Below are positions 36,428 through 47,033 of a stretch of DNA of 64,000 nucleotides, piece by piece. The translations under genes and the position numbers were made by a program. The notes beneath the pieces were generated by a model. It worked only from the letters and a program-made list of their open reading frames with translations. It did not search any database and was not told the DNA's origin. This stretch comes from Chloroflexi bacterium TSY (GTDB lineage: Bacteria; Chloroflexota; Anaerolineae; Caldilineales; Caldilineaceae): NCBI GenBank assembly GCA_019217005.1, contig JAHBNG010000078.1:1-64000 (forward strand), given 5' to 3'. The stretch's first letter is position 1; the number at the start of each line of letters is the position of its first letter.

Positions 36428-37450
36428 ATGGAAGTAGAGCTGGACTTCTTAAACGACTTAAATCCCCAACCCGAGGCAGAAACCACCATCGAGGCCATTA
36501 TCCGTCTGATCGATGAAGACAAAGTGGTGCCGATTGTGAGCAACGCTTTGGTCAACGATCTGTTGATTGGCAGCCACAGCGGATTGATCGGTGCCTGGGC
36601 CAGAAATATCAGCTACCCGCTGATTGATGAAGGGCACACGATGGCCCGCATGACCCAATTTGCGGCCATCAGTCAAGCGGGTGATGGATCTGCCAACGTC
36701 ACGCGCATCAAATACCGTTACATCGAATTTATGAAGCAGGTCTTGCAGGCCAAAGCCAATCGCGATGAGGCCATCACCCAGGGTGAACGGGATGAGGTGG
36801 AGGAAGAGGCACCCCGCCTGAGCGTCTCTGACATTGCCAATCGCTTCAACTACCCCAGCCGGAATTCAGCCGACCAAAACCCGCTCCTGGTTCTGACCGG
36901 TTTGCCCCTCTCCATCTTTGTGACCACCAGCTTCCATGAATGCTTGGAAGAGGCGCTCCGCACTCATCAGAAAGTGGTCCGCACGGAAGTCTTTCCGTGG
37001 CAGGAGGGGTTGGCCATTCCGTCGGTCTTCGCAGAGGAGCCAGATTATGTGCCGTCACCCCAAGAGCCGCTGGTCTATCACCTGCACGGGCTGGATCGCC
37101 ACGCCGAATCGCTGGTGCTGACGGAAGATGATCATCTGGACTTTCTCACCAACATGTTCCGGGCTGGTCGCAATGTTGAACTCAAGGTACGCGAAGCGCT
37201 GACCACCTCTTCGCTTCTGCTGCTGGGTTACCATCCCCAAGAGTGGGACTTCCGCACCGTCTTCCGCGGCATCATCAAGCCCCGGCCCGCAAGTATCCTC
37301 AAGGACAACGTCTACATCCAAGTTGAGCAGGGCGACCAACATCAGGCCGACTACCTGGAGAAGTATATGCGCGATGCCTACTTTGAGGTTGAATGGCAGC
37401 AGCCGGCGGACTTTATTACGACCCTCTATCAGGGGTGGGCAAGTCGATGA
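36428..37450 (+). CDS. SIR2-like domain protein, putative conflict-system effector
   Basis: 340 residues with a SIR2_2-like fold: 'KVVPIVSNALVNDLLIG', 'LPLSIFVTTSFHECLEEAL', 'VYHLHGLDRHAESLVLTEDD', and 'SSLLLLGYHPQEWDFRTVF'. Proteins with this domain next to STAND ATPases are known or predicted antiphage effectors that hydrolyse NAD+. Here the His of 'HLHG' and the 'TSF' Asn-equivalent region are visible, but the N-terminal Gly-rich NAD motif (G-A-G-x-S) is replaced by 'VSNALVND', so activity is open. The stop overlaps the ATG of the STAND gene (ATGA), indicating translational coupling. No signal peptide. Function is inferred from context. Confidence 0.7.
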   Translation: MEVELDFLNDLNPQPEAETTIEAIIRLIDEDKVVPIVSNALVNDLLIGSHSGLIGAWARNISYPLIDEGHTMARMTQFAAISQAGDGSANVTRIKYRYIEFMKQVLQAKANRDEAITQGERDEVEEEAPRLSVSDIANRFNYPSRNSADQNPLLVLTGLPLSIFVTTSFHECLEEALRTHQKVVRTEVFPWQEGLAIPSVFAEEPDYVPSPQEPLVYHLHGLDRHAESLVLTEDDHLDFLTNMFRAGRNVELKVREALTTSSLLLLGYHPQEWDFRTVFRGIIKPRPASILKDNVYIQVEQGDQHQADYLEKYMRDAYFEVEWQQPADFITTLYQGWASR

Positions 37451-40400
37451 GCGAGCCAACTCTAGCTTCTAATCCACCGGCCACCAATCCCTATGTGGGA
37501 CCAGTTACGTTTGAATATGCGGACCGAGAACGCTACTTTGGCCGAGAACGGGAAGCGCGAGAGCTGCTTTCGTTGGTAACGGCGGAACGGCTGGTGCTCT
37601 TCTATGCCCAGTCTGGGGCCGGCAAAAGCTCGCTGCTCAACACCCGATTGGTGCCTGGGCTGCGCGAACAGTCTCGCTATTTGGTGTTGCCCATTGGCCG
37701 CATCGGTGGCGAACTGCCTGTTAGGGTCACCGATGTCGAGAACATCTATGCCTTCAACCTGATGCTCAGTCTGGATCGCCACAGCCAGGCCCAACAGGTT
37801 CAACCGGAGCAGGCCGATGTTGCGCAATCGGCTGATCCGAAACGCTTTGCGCAGTTGTCGCTTCCCTATTTTCTGGACGGATTGCGCACGGCAGATGGCA
37901 TCCATTACGAGTATGATGAGGGCGTCGCGCAACGGGCCGCGGTTCGACGACACGAAAGTGCGTCGTCCACATCCAGCCGCAATCAACCAACCCACGTCCT
38001 GATCATCGACCAGTTCGAGGAGATGATCACCACTCACCCCCAGCGCTGGCGCGAGCGGGCGATCTTCTTTCAGCAGTTGGCCGACGCCATGACTGCCGAC
38101 CCGTTGCTCTGGGTTGTTCTGACCCTGCGTGAGGATTTTGTGGCCGCGCTGGATCCCTTTGCCGGATTGGTGCCCGGACACTTGACAACCCGCTTCTACA
38201 TGGAGCGCATGGGCATCGCCGCCGCGCTGCAAGCGGTCAAATTGCCCGCCGAACGCCACAACCGCCCCTTTACCGACGAAGCCGCCCAGACCCTGGTCGA
38301 CAACCTTTGCCAGGTCAAAGTCGCGGGCCAGCAAAAGACATTCCCCGGCCAGTACGTTGAGCCAGTGCAGTTGCAGGTGGTCTGCTACCAACTGTGGGAG
38401 AATCTTGAAGATGACAAAGTGAAGGGGAGACAAGGTGACAAGGTGGTGTCTCATGCCGAGTCATCCCCTCATCCTTCTGCAGGCTCTAGACAGGACCCTA
38501 TCACCTCTTCACCCCGTCAAAACAACATAACACTGGACGATTTGCGCCGTTCGGGCGATGTAGACACGGCCTTGGCTGACTTTTACGAGCGTGCAATTGC
38601 GATTGATCTTGCAAGCGTCAACGATGCAGAAAACGTTGATGTGTCGGAGCGCATGTTGCGTCAGTGGTTCGATGACGAACTGATCACCGATGCCAATACG
38701 CGGGGAACGGTCTTTCGGGCTGCGGATGAGACGGTAGGAATGCCCAACTGGATCGTTGACGCCTTGCAGCGCCAGTTTCTGCTGCGCACCGAGTTGCGGG
38801 CGGGCGGTATCTGGGTCGAGCTGGTCCACGATCGCTTTGTGGAGCCGATCCAGCGTGCCAATCGTGCTTGGCACGACCGCTATGTCAATCCGTTGACCCA
38901 GGCTCACCAGCGTTGGCTAGACGGTGGCCAGCGCGATGAACTGATGATGAGTGCACTCGATCTGGCCGAAGCCCAGAGTTTCGCCGACCAGAACCCGCTG
39001 GAGGTGACGGCTGAAGAGATCCAATTCTTGCAGCGCAGCCGGGAGCATGTTGCCGAAGAGGAACGGCTGACGCGCGAGCGAGAAGCGGCCCGGCAGCAGC
39101 AGTTGGATCATGAGCGGCAATTGGTAGCTCTGGAGCGAAGGCGAGCCGAAGAGAGCGAGGCCAACGAACGCCGGCTGAGATGGTTTGTGGCAGGACTTGG
39201 GTTGGCCCTTCTCGTTGCGGCAATTGTGACCTGGATTGCCATCGTCCAAAGCAACATTGCAACGGCCCGCGCGCTCGTGACGCAGGCACGCAATCGGTCA
39301 GATCTGCGCCTAGCCACGCTGCTGGCCCTGGAAGCAGAATCGATTGCGCCTGCAGCACCAGAAGCCAGCTTATTCTTGACTCACGATTTGCTCGAACGCA
39401 ACAGGCTCCTCTATGTCAATACCCTCACAGAATATACAGGCCATTCGGATTGGGTCTTGAGTGTGGTGTGGAGTCCGGATGGCAGGAGCTTGGCCTCTGG
39501 CTCAGATGACAACACCATCAAGCTGTGGGATGTAGAGAGTGGGGAGACTCTCCAGACCCTGACAGGCCATTCGTCTAGTGTCAGGAGCGTGGCCTGGAGT
39601 CCGGATGGCAGGAGCTTAGCCTCTGGCTCAGATGACAGCAGCATCAAGGTGTGGGATGTGGAGAATGGGAAGACTCTTCAGACCCTGACAGGTCATTCGG
39701 GTTGGGTCAGGAGCGTGGTGTGGAGTCCGGATGGTAGGAGCTTGGCCTCTGGCTCAGATGACAGCAGCATCAAGGTGTGGGATGTGGAGAGAGGGGAGAC
39801 TCTCCAGACCCTGACAGGCCATTCGTCTAGTGTCAGGAGCGTGGCCTGGAGTCCGGATGGCAGGAGCTTGGCCTCTGGCTCATCTGACAACACCATCAAG
39901 GTGTGGGATGTAGAGAGCGGCGAGACTCTCTAGACCCTGACAGGCCATGTGTCTGGTGTCAGGAGCGTGGCGTGGAGTCCAGATGGCAGGAGCTTGGCCT
40001 CTGGCTCATTTGACAACACCATCAAGGTGTGGGATACGGAGGATTGGAAGGCTCTCCAGACCCTGACAGGCCATGAGTCTTGGGTCAATAGCGTAACGTG
40101 GAGTCCAGGTGGCAGGAGCTTGGCCTCTGGCTCATCTGACAACACCATCAAGCTGTGGGATGTGGAGAGTGGGGAGAGCGGGGAGACTCTTCAAACCCTG
40201 ACAGGCCATGAGTCTTGGGTCAATAGCGTAACGTGGAGTCCAGATGGCAGGAGCTTAGCCTCTAGCTCAGAGGACCGCAGCATCAAGGTGTGGGATGTGG
40301 AGAGTGGGGAGACTCTTCAGACCCTGACAGGCCATGTGTCTGGTGTCAATAGCGTGGCATGGAGTCGGGATGGCAGGAGCGTGGCCTCTGGCTCAGATGA

Positions 40401-41718
40401 CAACACCATCAAGATATGGGATGTAGAGAGTGGGGAGACTCTCCAGACCCTGACAGGCCATGAGTCTTGGGTCAATAGCGTAACGTGGAGTCCAGATGGC
40501 AGGAGCGTGGCCTCTGGCTCAGATGACAACACCATCAAGATATGGGATGTAGAGAGTGGGGAGACGCTCCAGACCCTGACAGGCCATTCGGATTGGGTCA
40601 GGAGCGTGGCGTGGAGTCCAGATGGCAGGAGCTTGGCCTCTGGCTCATTTGACAGCAGCATCAAGATGTGGGATGTGGAGAGTGGAGAGACTCTCCAGAC
40701 CCTGACAGGCCATTCATCTAGTGTCAATAGCGTGGCGTGGAGTCCGGATGGCAGGAGCTTAGCCTCTGGCTCAGATGACAGCAGCATCAAGCTGTGGGAT
40801 GTGGAGAGTGGGGAGACTCTTCAGACCCTGACAGGCCATTCGTCTAGTGTCAATAGCGTGGCATGGAGTCGGGATGGCAGGAGCGTGGCCTCTGGCTCAT
40901 CTGACAACACCGCCAAAGTGTGGGATGTGGAGAGTGGGGAGACTCTTCAGACCCTGACAGGCCATTCGTATCGTGTTCGGAGCGTGGCGTGGAGTCCGGA
41001 TGGGAGAACCTTGGCCTCTGGCTCATCTGGCCACACCATCAAGGTGTGGCCGGATCTGCTCGTTCGCGGTCTTTGTATTTTTGTCACTGGGAACCTGAGT
41101 GCTAGCGAGTGGACAGTTTATCGAGGTTGGGCAATTTATCGACGAACTTGTCCAGATCGTCCGACGCCGTCGATCCCTAGTGGTTGGGAAGCGCTCAGTC
41201 AAGGGAGTCTGAACTATCTAATGCTCTCGTGGTCAGGGAGACTCGTGGTGGCTGGCACGAGTCTGATTGTGCTCCTACTGGTTGGTGTGTTGCTCTGGTG
41301 GCTCTATGGCTGGTTGGGGATTAGACCAAGAGGCCGGTTCTTCATTTTGGGCGTAATGGGGTTGACGTTGAGCGGGCCAATCTATCGTCTGGCCATTGTC
41401 AATGAACCGTTCGCGCTGCTGGGCAACGTTTTTTCGCAACCCGATTGGCAGATCTATGGTTGGAGCATTGTCATTGGACTTGTTCTCAGCCCATTACTAT
41501 GGGACATCTATGAAATGCTGCGATCCAAATGGCGGGCCATTTTTGCAGTACTCATCGTGGTGATCTTGGTGGTCTCACTCTACTTTTCTGGCGTTTCATT
41601 TGATTTTGTGTTCTATGGTTTGGTTGTATTTGGTAGCTTGGTTCTGGCTCTGTTCTTGTGGGGCGTGGGGCGACTCTTGCGCTGGAGTTTTCGTCGGGTG
41701 TTTCGGCGTGGAGCGTAG
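37447..41718 (+). pseudogene. nSTAND ATPase with WD40 propellers and C-terminal membrane helices, amber-interrupted
   Basis: From ATG 37447: 'YFGREREARELLSLVTAERL' leads to Walker A 'YAQSGAGKSSLLN' and Walker B 'HVLIIDQFEEM', a novel-STAND (nSTAND1) NTPase, then winged-helix and coiled-coil parts, a membrane helix ('WFVAGLGLALLVAAIVTWIA'), and 13 near-identical WD40 repeats (39430-41050). The fifth boundary carries TAG at 39931-39933 where every other copy has CAG ('TLQTLTGH'), so one C-to-T change stops the protein after four repeats. The frame then continues to 41718 with a C-terminal domain of about five hydrophobic helices (residues after the last repeat), which is unusual for the class. 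STAND proteins act as ligand-triggered switches; with the upstream SIR2 protein this resembles an abortive-infection pair. Confidence 0.78.
39430..41050 (+). repeat. Near-identical WD40-coding tandem repeats
   Basis: Thirteen units of 126 bp (42 codons), one of 135 bp with an extra GGGGAGAGC, differing by few bases. The frequent units are GGCAGGAGCTTGGCCTCTGG and CAGACCCTGACAGGCCAT. The high DNA identity implies recent duplication or gene conversion, and makes the array prone to recombination and to assembly collapse. Confidence 0.9.
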
Positions 41719-41766
41719 ATCTTGTTGGAATAGATTATGCGGTTGATGGATGGCACGGGGTGTAGA

Positions 41767-41830
41767 CCTTCCCGGAAGCGGTCACTCATCCCATGGATGG
41801 CGGGACTATTTTTGACCGCTTCCGGGAAGG
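41767..41830. repeat. REP-like palindrome, copy 1
   Basis: CCTTCCCGGAAGCGGTCA (41767-41784) and TGACCGCTTCCGGGAAGG (41813-41830) form a perfect 18-bp stem. The preceding GATGGCACGGGGT is shared with the palindrome at 44013. Both flank the RAYT gene. The stretch 41719-41908 has no gene. Confidence 0.65.
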
Positions 41831-41946
41831 GCGGGTCGTCGCTGACCGCTATCCATGGCGTAGGTGCGTGTCGGCGCAGGACTACTCGCTGCTAAGGGAA
41901 CGAATATCATGCCAAAACGAAACATCAAGTACACACCAGGTTGCTA

Positions 41947-43180
41947 CTGTTTTGTCAGATAAGTTATAATACGGTAAACTCTGCCAGAAAGTGACTAAAA
42001 AAACGAGGAGGCAGAGAGAAATGAAGCAAGTATATAAAGTTAAACTAAGTGATAAAGACAGAAATGAATTAAGGCGAATAACGGCAAAAGGAAAAGAGAA
42101 CGTAAGAAAGATAAGAAGGGCACATATTCTGCTCTTGTCAGATGGAGGAAAAACAGACAGAGAAATCATGGAACGAGTGGGAGTGACGCGAGCAACGGTG
42201 GTGCGAATCCGCAAAAGATATGTGACGGAAGGGCTAACCAAAGCCCTAGAAGAGAGGCCAAGAAGCGGACGACCAGTCGAGATTAGTAACGAAGCCAGAG
42301 CCAAAATCACGGCACTAGCGTGTACGAAAGGACCAGATGGGCGAAGCCGATGGACTTTAAGGCTGCTAGCAACCACAGCGGTTGAGTTAAAGTTTGTGGA
42401 AGACATTTCGCATGAAACCGTGAGTGAAATTCTGAAAAAAACGAACTGAAACCCCATTTGAAGGTGCAGTGGTGTATCGGAAAGTTAACACCTACATACT
42501 TGTGGCACATGGAACAAATCTTGGACCTCTATGCACAGCCCTATGACCCCAAGAATCCTCTCTGGTGGGTGTTACGATGAAAAACCTTGTCAGCTCTTGG
42601 GCGATACAATCGTGCCGATTGAGATGAAACCAGGCAAGAAATGGCGCTATGATCATCACTATGAACGCAAGGGCATCTGTTACATCTTGATTGCTTACCA
42701 GCCACACACTGGACAGCGGGTTGTTCAGATTACCGAACGGCGCAGAGGCCAAGAGTATGCTCGCTTCATGCATGATCTCAAAACGAAACACAATCCTGAT
42801 GCCGATTCATTACAGATTGTTCAGGATAATCTCAACATTCATTCACCCAGTTCCTTCTACACCATCTTTTCGCCTGAGGAAGCTTTCGCTCTGGCTCAGC
42901 ACTTTCAGATGGTTTATACCCCCGTCAACGGGAGTTGGCTTAATATGGTTGAAATTGAACTCTCGGTTATCACTCGCCAAGTTCTTGATCGCCGCATTGA
43001 TTCCAAAGAGCTTCTTGAGACTGTTGTCCTTGCTCTTGTCAACGAGCGCAATGAACAATCCGCTACCATTCAATGGCAATTTACCCCCGCTCTCGCTCGC
43101 CAGAAGTTCCAGCGTTTCTATCCTGTTTTGGATACCGATTCTGATGACCAACCTGTATCATAACTTATCTGACAAAACAC
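41947..43180. mobile_element. IS630-family insertion sequence
   Basis: 1234 bp with inverted ends CTGTTTTGTCAGATAAGTTA / TAACTTATCTGACAAAACAC and TA duplication (41945-41946 and 43181-43182), as IS630 elements insert at TA. Inserted near the 5' end of the RAYT gene. Its transposase is frameshifted. Confidence 0.9.
41991..43163 (+). pseudogene. IS630-family transposase, frameshifted
   Basis: First segment (41991-42449): helix-turn-helix region 'KIRRAHILLLSDGGKTDREI', 'GVTRATVVRIRKRYVTEGL' and 'ERPRSGRP'. A slip in the A-run near 42435 moves to 'ELKPHLKVQWCIGKLTPTYL', and another near 42565 to the DDE part: 'CYDEKPCQLLGD', 'QIVQDNLNIHSP', 'YTPVNGSWLNMVEIELSVI'. All catalytic regions are present but in three frames, so at least two single-base changes separate it from an active gene. 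Confidence 0.85.
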
Positions 43181-43630
43181 TACTACCATATGTATAATCG
43201 CGGTGCGGGCAAGCAGTCGATCTTTTACGAAGATGAGAACTATCGATACTTGCTGCGTTTGATGAAAGCTGTTGCCAAGGAGTGTCAGATTTCCTTTATC
43301 GCCTACTGTTTGTTGCCCAACCATTACCATTGGTTTGTGCGGCAAAAGAGCGTAATTGAGGCTGGTGTTCTACCCAAACGAGTCTTTGGCAGCTATGTTC
43401 AGTCTTTCAATCGGCGCTACGACCGGAGAGGAACACTCTTCGAAGGGCGCGTTGAGATTAAGCTCGTTGATGAGGATCGCTACGTCCGCCATCTTTGCCG
43501 GTATATTCACGCTAATCCAGTGAAACATGGCATTGCTTTGGCACCCGACCTTTGGCCCTATTCCAACTATCTGGAATGGATTGCCAAACGCAATGGTACG
43601 CTGGTTGACCGGAATTTCATCGACCAGTGG

Positions 43631-43785
43631 GGGGTGGTTCATTTTAGGCGGACAATTAGGTTTACATTTTTGCAAAGAGAAAAGATGTTTATATTTTCTA
43701 ATTTGAGCCATGCTCAGGCAGAAAATGACCTCATATAGATTTTTGTCTATGTATCAAAAGTGTAAACCTAATTCTGAACCACCCC
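43631..43785. repeat. 155-bp MITE (MITE-1, copy 3) inside the RAYT gene
   Basis: Same ends and exact length as copies 1 and 2 but more diverged internally. Duplication ACCAGTGG at 43623-43630 and 43786-43793. Confidence 0.93.
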
Positions 43786-44012
43786 ACCAGTGGTTTCCAC
43801 AACCCGATGAGTACAAACAATCTGTAATCGAGCTATTGCGCGGTCAGGCGCGTATCCCGTCAGGATTCATCGACTATTTGGAGAGCGTTCCGTGAAGCTT
43901 TCTGGAATAATCGGTCACCCTAACATGCGCTTACCCAGACTGGAAGGCGCTAGAGTCTGCACGTTATTGGTCAGAGATTGTTCGTCTCATTTTGTGATGG
44001 CACGGGGTCGAG

Positions 44013-44070
44013 ACCTTTCCGGAAGAGGTCAGGCAGCTGATGAATTGCGAGACTATTCTTGACCTCTTCC
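44013..44070. repeat. REP-like palindrome, copy 2
   Basis: ACCTTTCCGGAAGAGGTCA (44013-44031) and TTGACCTCTTCC (44059-44070). It shares the leading GATGGCACGGGGT with the palindrome at 41767. It lies between the RAYT gene and an IS110 remnant. Confidence 0.55.
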
Positions 44071-44320
44071 TGTTAGGTAATATAGGAAAGGGAGATAAAA
44101 TAAGGGAAGGCAAAAGCAAGGAAAGCCGAAACTTATTGGACTCTCGACCTGGCAAAAAGGACCAACCTCTTCGAGCGGTGCGACCGCCCTTCCCGGACAG
44201 TCCGCCAGGTCGACGCCGTGCAACGTCGAAAGCGTGCAGCACCTCGAGTGCCATAACAGGAAAACGGAAAACAGCGTCCAAAGTTGAGGAGCTCAGGCGA
44301 TACGGGAGAGGAGGTCCAAG

Positions 44321-45543
44321 ATGAAAGTGAAAATGGGAATCGACTGGAGTGAAAAGAAACATGATGTGATGATGTTGGATGAGACAGGACGAGCGCTGGG
44401 CTATGCGCAGATAGAGCATAGCCAGAAGGGATTTCGCCAAATTGAAGAAATGAGAAAGAAGACAGGAGCGAGCCATGATGAAGTGACAGTGGGACTGGAA
44501 ACAGCGCATAATTTGCTGATTGATTATCTCTGGTCGAGCGGGTACAAGAATGTCTATGTGGTGCCGCCGAATGTGGTGAACAAGAGTCGGGAGCGCTATA
44601 GTCAAAGTGGTGCGCATAATGATAAGAGTGATGCCTATGTGATAGCAGATTTGTTGCGGACCGATGTCCATCGATTTTATCCTTGGTCACCTGGCAGTGA
44701 ATTACTCCAGCAGATGCGAGTGGTCAGCAGTGCCACACAATACTGGACCAAAGAGACTGTGGCCTTATCCAACCGTCTGCGCGCTTGCCTGTTGCGTTAC
44801 CATCCGGCGCTGCTTGAGGTCTTCAGCAACTGGCCTTCTCGGATTGCCTGCCACCTGGTTCTGACCTATCCAACGCCAGAGCATGTGCGCAACTCCACCT
44901 ATGAAGGCTTCCAAGAGTTTCTCAAGCAGCACCGACATACGCAACCCCGTAAATGGGTCACTTGTTATGATAAGTTAACCGCCACTTATCCCACATCAGC
45001 TCCTGCATTTGTGCCAGCGTATCAACGAGAAGCTCTTCAGCTGGCTGAATGTCTTTTTGCTTGCACTGCGCTATGAACAAGAGACCCTTGACCAGTTACA
45101 GTCACTTTTTCTGCAACATCCGGATCAGCATATCTTTGCTTCTTTACCTGGTGCTGGCCAGCTTTTAGCTCCCAGTCTTCTGGTCAAGTTTGGCGAAGAC
45201 AGGAAACGCTTTCCCTCTCCCATGAGCCTTCAGTCTCTGGCGGGAACCTGTCCTGTCACCAAACAAAGTGGCAAAGTCAGAACCGTTCATTTCCGCAGAG
45301 CTTGCGATCACGACTTTCGTTATTTTACTCAGCAATTTGCTCGCTGCTCCCGCAAAGAGTCTTCTTGGGCCGCTGCTTTTTACACCGCCGCTCGCCAACG
45401 CGGTCTCAAAAAAGAGTCATGCTGATCGCACTCTCGCTAATCGCTGGATTTGCATCATTTGGAAATTGTGGCAAGACAAGAAACCTTATGATGAATCTTT
45501 CCATTTGCAGCAACGAGCCCATCGTCGCCAACCTATCGCTTAA
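44321..45543 (+). pseudogene. IS110-family transposase (second type), frameshifted
   Basis: The first frame (44321 to about 45030) starts 'MKVKMGIDWSEKKHDVMMLD' and includes 'VGLETAHNLLIDYLW' and 'GAHNDKSDAYVIADLLR', the DEDD catalytic region. The second frame (about 45030-45410) continues 'LALRYEQETLDQLQSLFLQH' and 'FASLPGAGQLLAPSLLVKFG', with the Ser-region 'SLAGTCPVTKQSGK'. The third frame (from an A-run near 45408) ends 'SHADRTLANRWICIIWKLWQ'. The order is that of an intact IS110 transposase, broken by two slips. It is not closely similar to the IS110 remnant at 3082. Confidence 0.82.
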
Positions 45544-45911
45544 TTGCTTCTAATTTTTTACTATGTATCGCCTTTGGGTTCCTTGCCTTTGTCCTCATCT
45601 ATATGTTGACATAACACGCTGCTGGTTCTCTCTATCAGTTCTTCTTCAACGCGCCCTTTTGGAACTGCCATTACATACAAAGCGTGTCCGGGAAGTTCGG
45701 GTCATCGTTGTCCGCGGTTCATGGTGAAGGTGTGTGTTGAATGATTGACGGGAGAAGTTGCATTTTGAGTATAAACGATTCAGACCTTGGTGAATGTTCC
45801 GGGGACTTTGGGAGGCGAAAACCCATCGCCATTGAGAAGGTCCCCGGCACGTCTGTCCTTCTTTAAACAATTACTTTATGTCAAATTTTATAATGGCCGG
45901 AGCGTATCTAC
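45544..45911. other. Gene-free stretch with a palindrome
   Basis: CCGGGGAC (45799-45806) and GTCCCCGG (45840-45847) form the core of an inverted repeat in front of the chelatase genes. Nothing else could be assigned. A promoter for the ChlI gene must lie here or upstream but was not identified. Confidence 0.4.
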
Positions 45912-47033
45912 ATGCATGATAGTGCCCGAAGCGATTCTCACGCCCCCAGAGCACAAGGGGCCAAACAAAATCGACATCGGTATCCTTTTACTGCCCTCGT
46001 TGGTCAGGAGCAAATGCAGTTGGCTCTTCTGCTCAACGCCATCAATCCCGCCATCGGTGGCGTTCTGATTCGGGGTGAGAAGGGCACGGCCAAGTCGACC
46101 GCGGCGCGAGCGTTGGCGGGATTGTTGCCAGCCGATGAGGCTGGCGCGTTGCAGATAGAGGTACACAATGCGACTGGCGTGGAACAGTGTGAGATCCCCG
46201 TTGCGTTTGATGCATCGCCATTTGTGGAATTGCCGCTTGGTGCGACCGATGATCGAATAAGTGGGACGCTTGACATCGAAGCCGCACTCCAGGCAGGACA
46301 ACTTAGTTTTGAACCCGGACTGCTGGCGCGCGCACATGGCGGCTTACTCTACGTGGACGAGGTCAACTTACTGGCAGATCATCTGGTGGATCTCTTGCTG
46401 GATGCAGCCGCATCTGGTATCAATACGGTGGAGCGGGAAGGAGTTAGCGTGAGCCATCCAGCCCGGTTCATTCTGGTGGGCACGATGAACCCAGAGGAAG
46501 GTGAATTGCGCCCACAGTTACTCGACCGCTTTGGGTTGGCCGTGGATGTGACGGGGCCAACGGACGTTGTACAACGGACGGAAGTCGTGCGCCGTCGGAT
46601 CGCGTATGAAGCTGACCCGCTTACATTCGCCGTCCAATATGCGGAGTTAGAGGCAGATTTGGCGGAGCGGATCAATCGCGCGCGGTTGCTTCTGCCACGA
46701 GTAACAGTGGCAGATGAGATGCTTGCTCTGATCAGTCACGTCTGCGTGGGGAGCGGTGTTGATGGGTTGCGGGCCGATATTACGATGTATAAGACTGCTT
46801 CAACGCTGGCTGCCTGGGAAGCTCGGACGCACGTGACAATTGAGGATATACGACGAGCTGCCGAGTTGGCACTGCCTCACCGGCGACGACGGCAGCCGTT
46901 TGAAGAGCCAGGGTTAGACCAGCAACAGTTGGAGGATCTGATTCAGCAGCATACGCCCCCTCAATACAGTCAAGAACGTCAGTCGCGGGAGAGAAATGAA
47001 GAGAACCAGCAACCAACTGAGGAGGGTGAGTGA
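45912..47033 (+). CDS. Magnesium/cobalt chelatase AAA+ subunit (ChlI/BchI-like)
   Basis: 373 residues. The AAA+ motor of ATP-dependent chelatases: Walker A 'LIRGEKGTAKSTAARALAGL', Walker B 'GGLLYVDEVNLLADHLVDLL', 'VSHPARFILVGTMNPEEGEL', 'RPQLLDRFGLAVDV' with the arginine finger, and the lid 'GLRADITMYKTASTLAAWEA'. Photosynthesis genes are absent around it, while CobN lies 10 kb upstream, so it probably serves cobalt insertion. It overlaps the next gene by 38 bp, implying co-translation with the VWA subunit. The first 20 residues are poorly conserved and the start is not certain. Confidence 0.88.
   Translation: MHDSARSDSHAPRAQGAKQNRHRYPFTALVGQEQMQLALLLNAINPAIGGVLIRGEKGTAKSTAARALAGLLPADEAGALQIEVHNATGVEQCEIPVAFDASPFVELPLGATDDRISGTLDIEAALQAGQLSFEPGLLARAHGGLLYVDEVNLLADHLVDLLLDAAASGINTVEREGVSVSHPARFILVGTMNPEEGELRPQLLDRFGLAVDVTGPTDVVQRTEVVRRRIAYEADPLTFAVQYAELEADLAERINRARLLLPRVTVADEMLALISHVCVGSGVDGLRADITMYKTASTLAAWEARTHVTIEDIRRAAELALPHRRRRQPFEEPGLDQQQLEDLIQQHTPPQYSQERQSRERNEENQQPTEEGE

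Larger units (their letters stand above)
41909..43895 (+). pseudogene. REP-associated tyrosine transposase (RAYT), twice interrupted
   Basis: A Y1/HUH transposase that acts on REP palindromes. The first piece (41909-41946) reads 'MPKRNIKYTPGCYY'. An IS630-type element then intervenes (41947-43180, TA duplication). The second piece (43183-43630) reads 'HMYNRGAGKQSIFYEDENYR', 'AYCLLPNHYHWFVRQ' with the HUH motif, 'YDRRGTLFEGRVEIKLVDED' and 'RYIHANPVKHG'. A 155-bp MITE-1 follows (duplication ACCAGTGG), and the last piece gives 'FPQPDEYKQSVIELLRGQAR' to the TGA at 43893-43895. Removing both elements with one duplication each restores a continuous frame of about 196 codons. REP-like palindromes lie on both sides. 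Confidence 0.88.

Noticed and set aside
39430..41050. CRISPR-like or satellite array
   Set aside because: Periodicity is 126 bp, in frame, and each unit encodes a WD40 blade; there are no short repeats with unique spacers.
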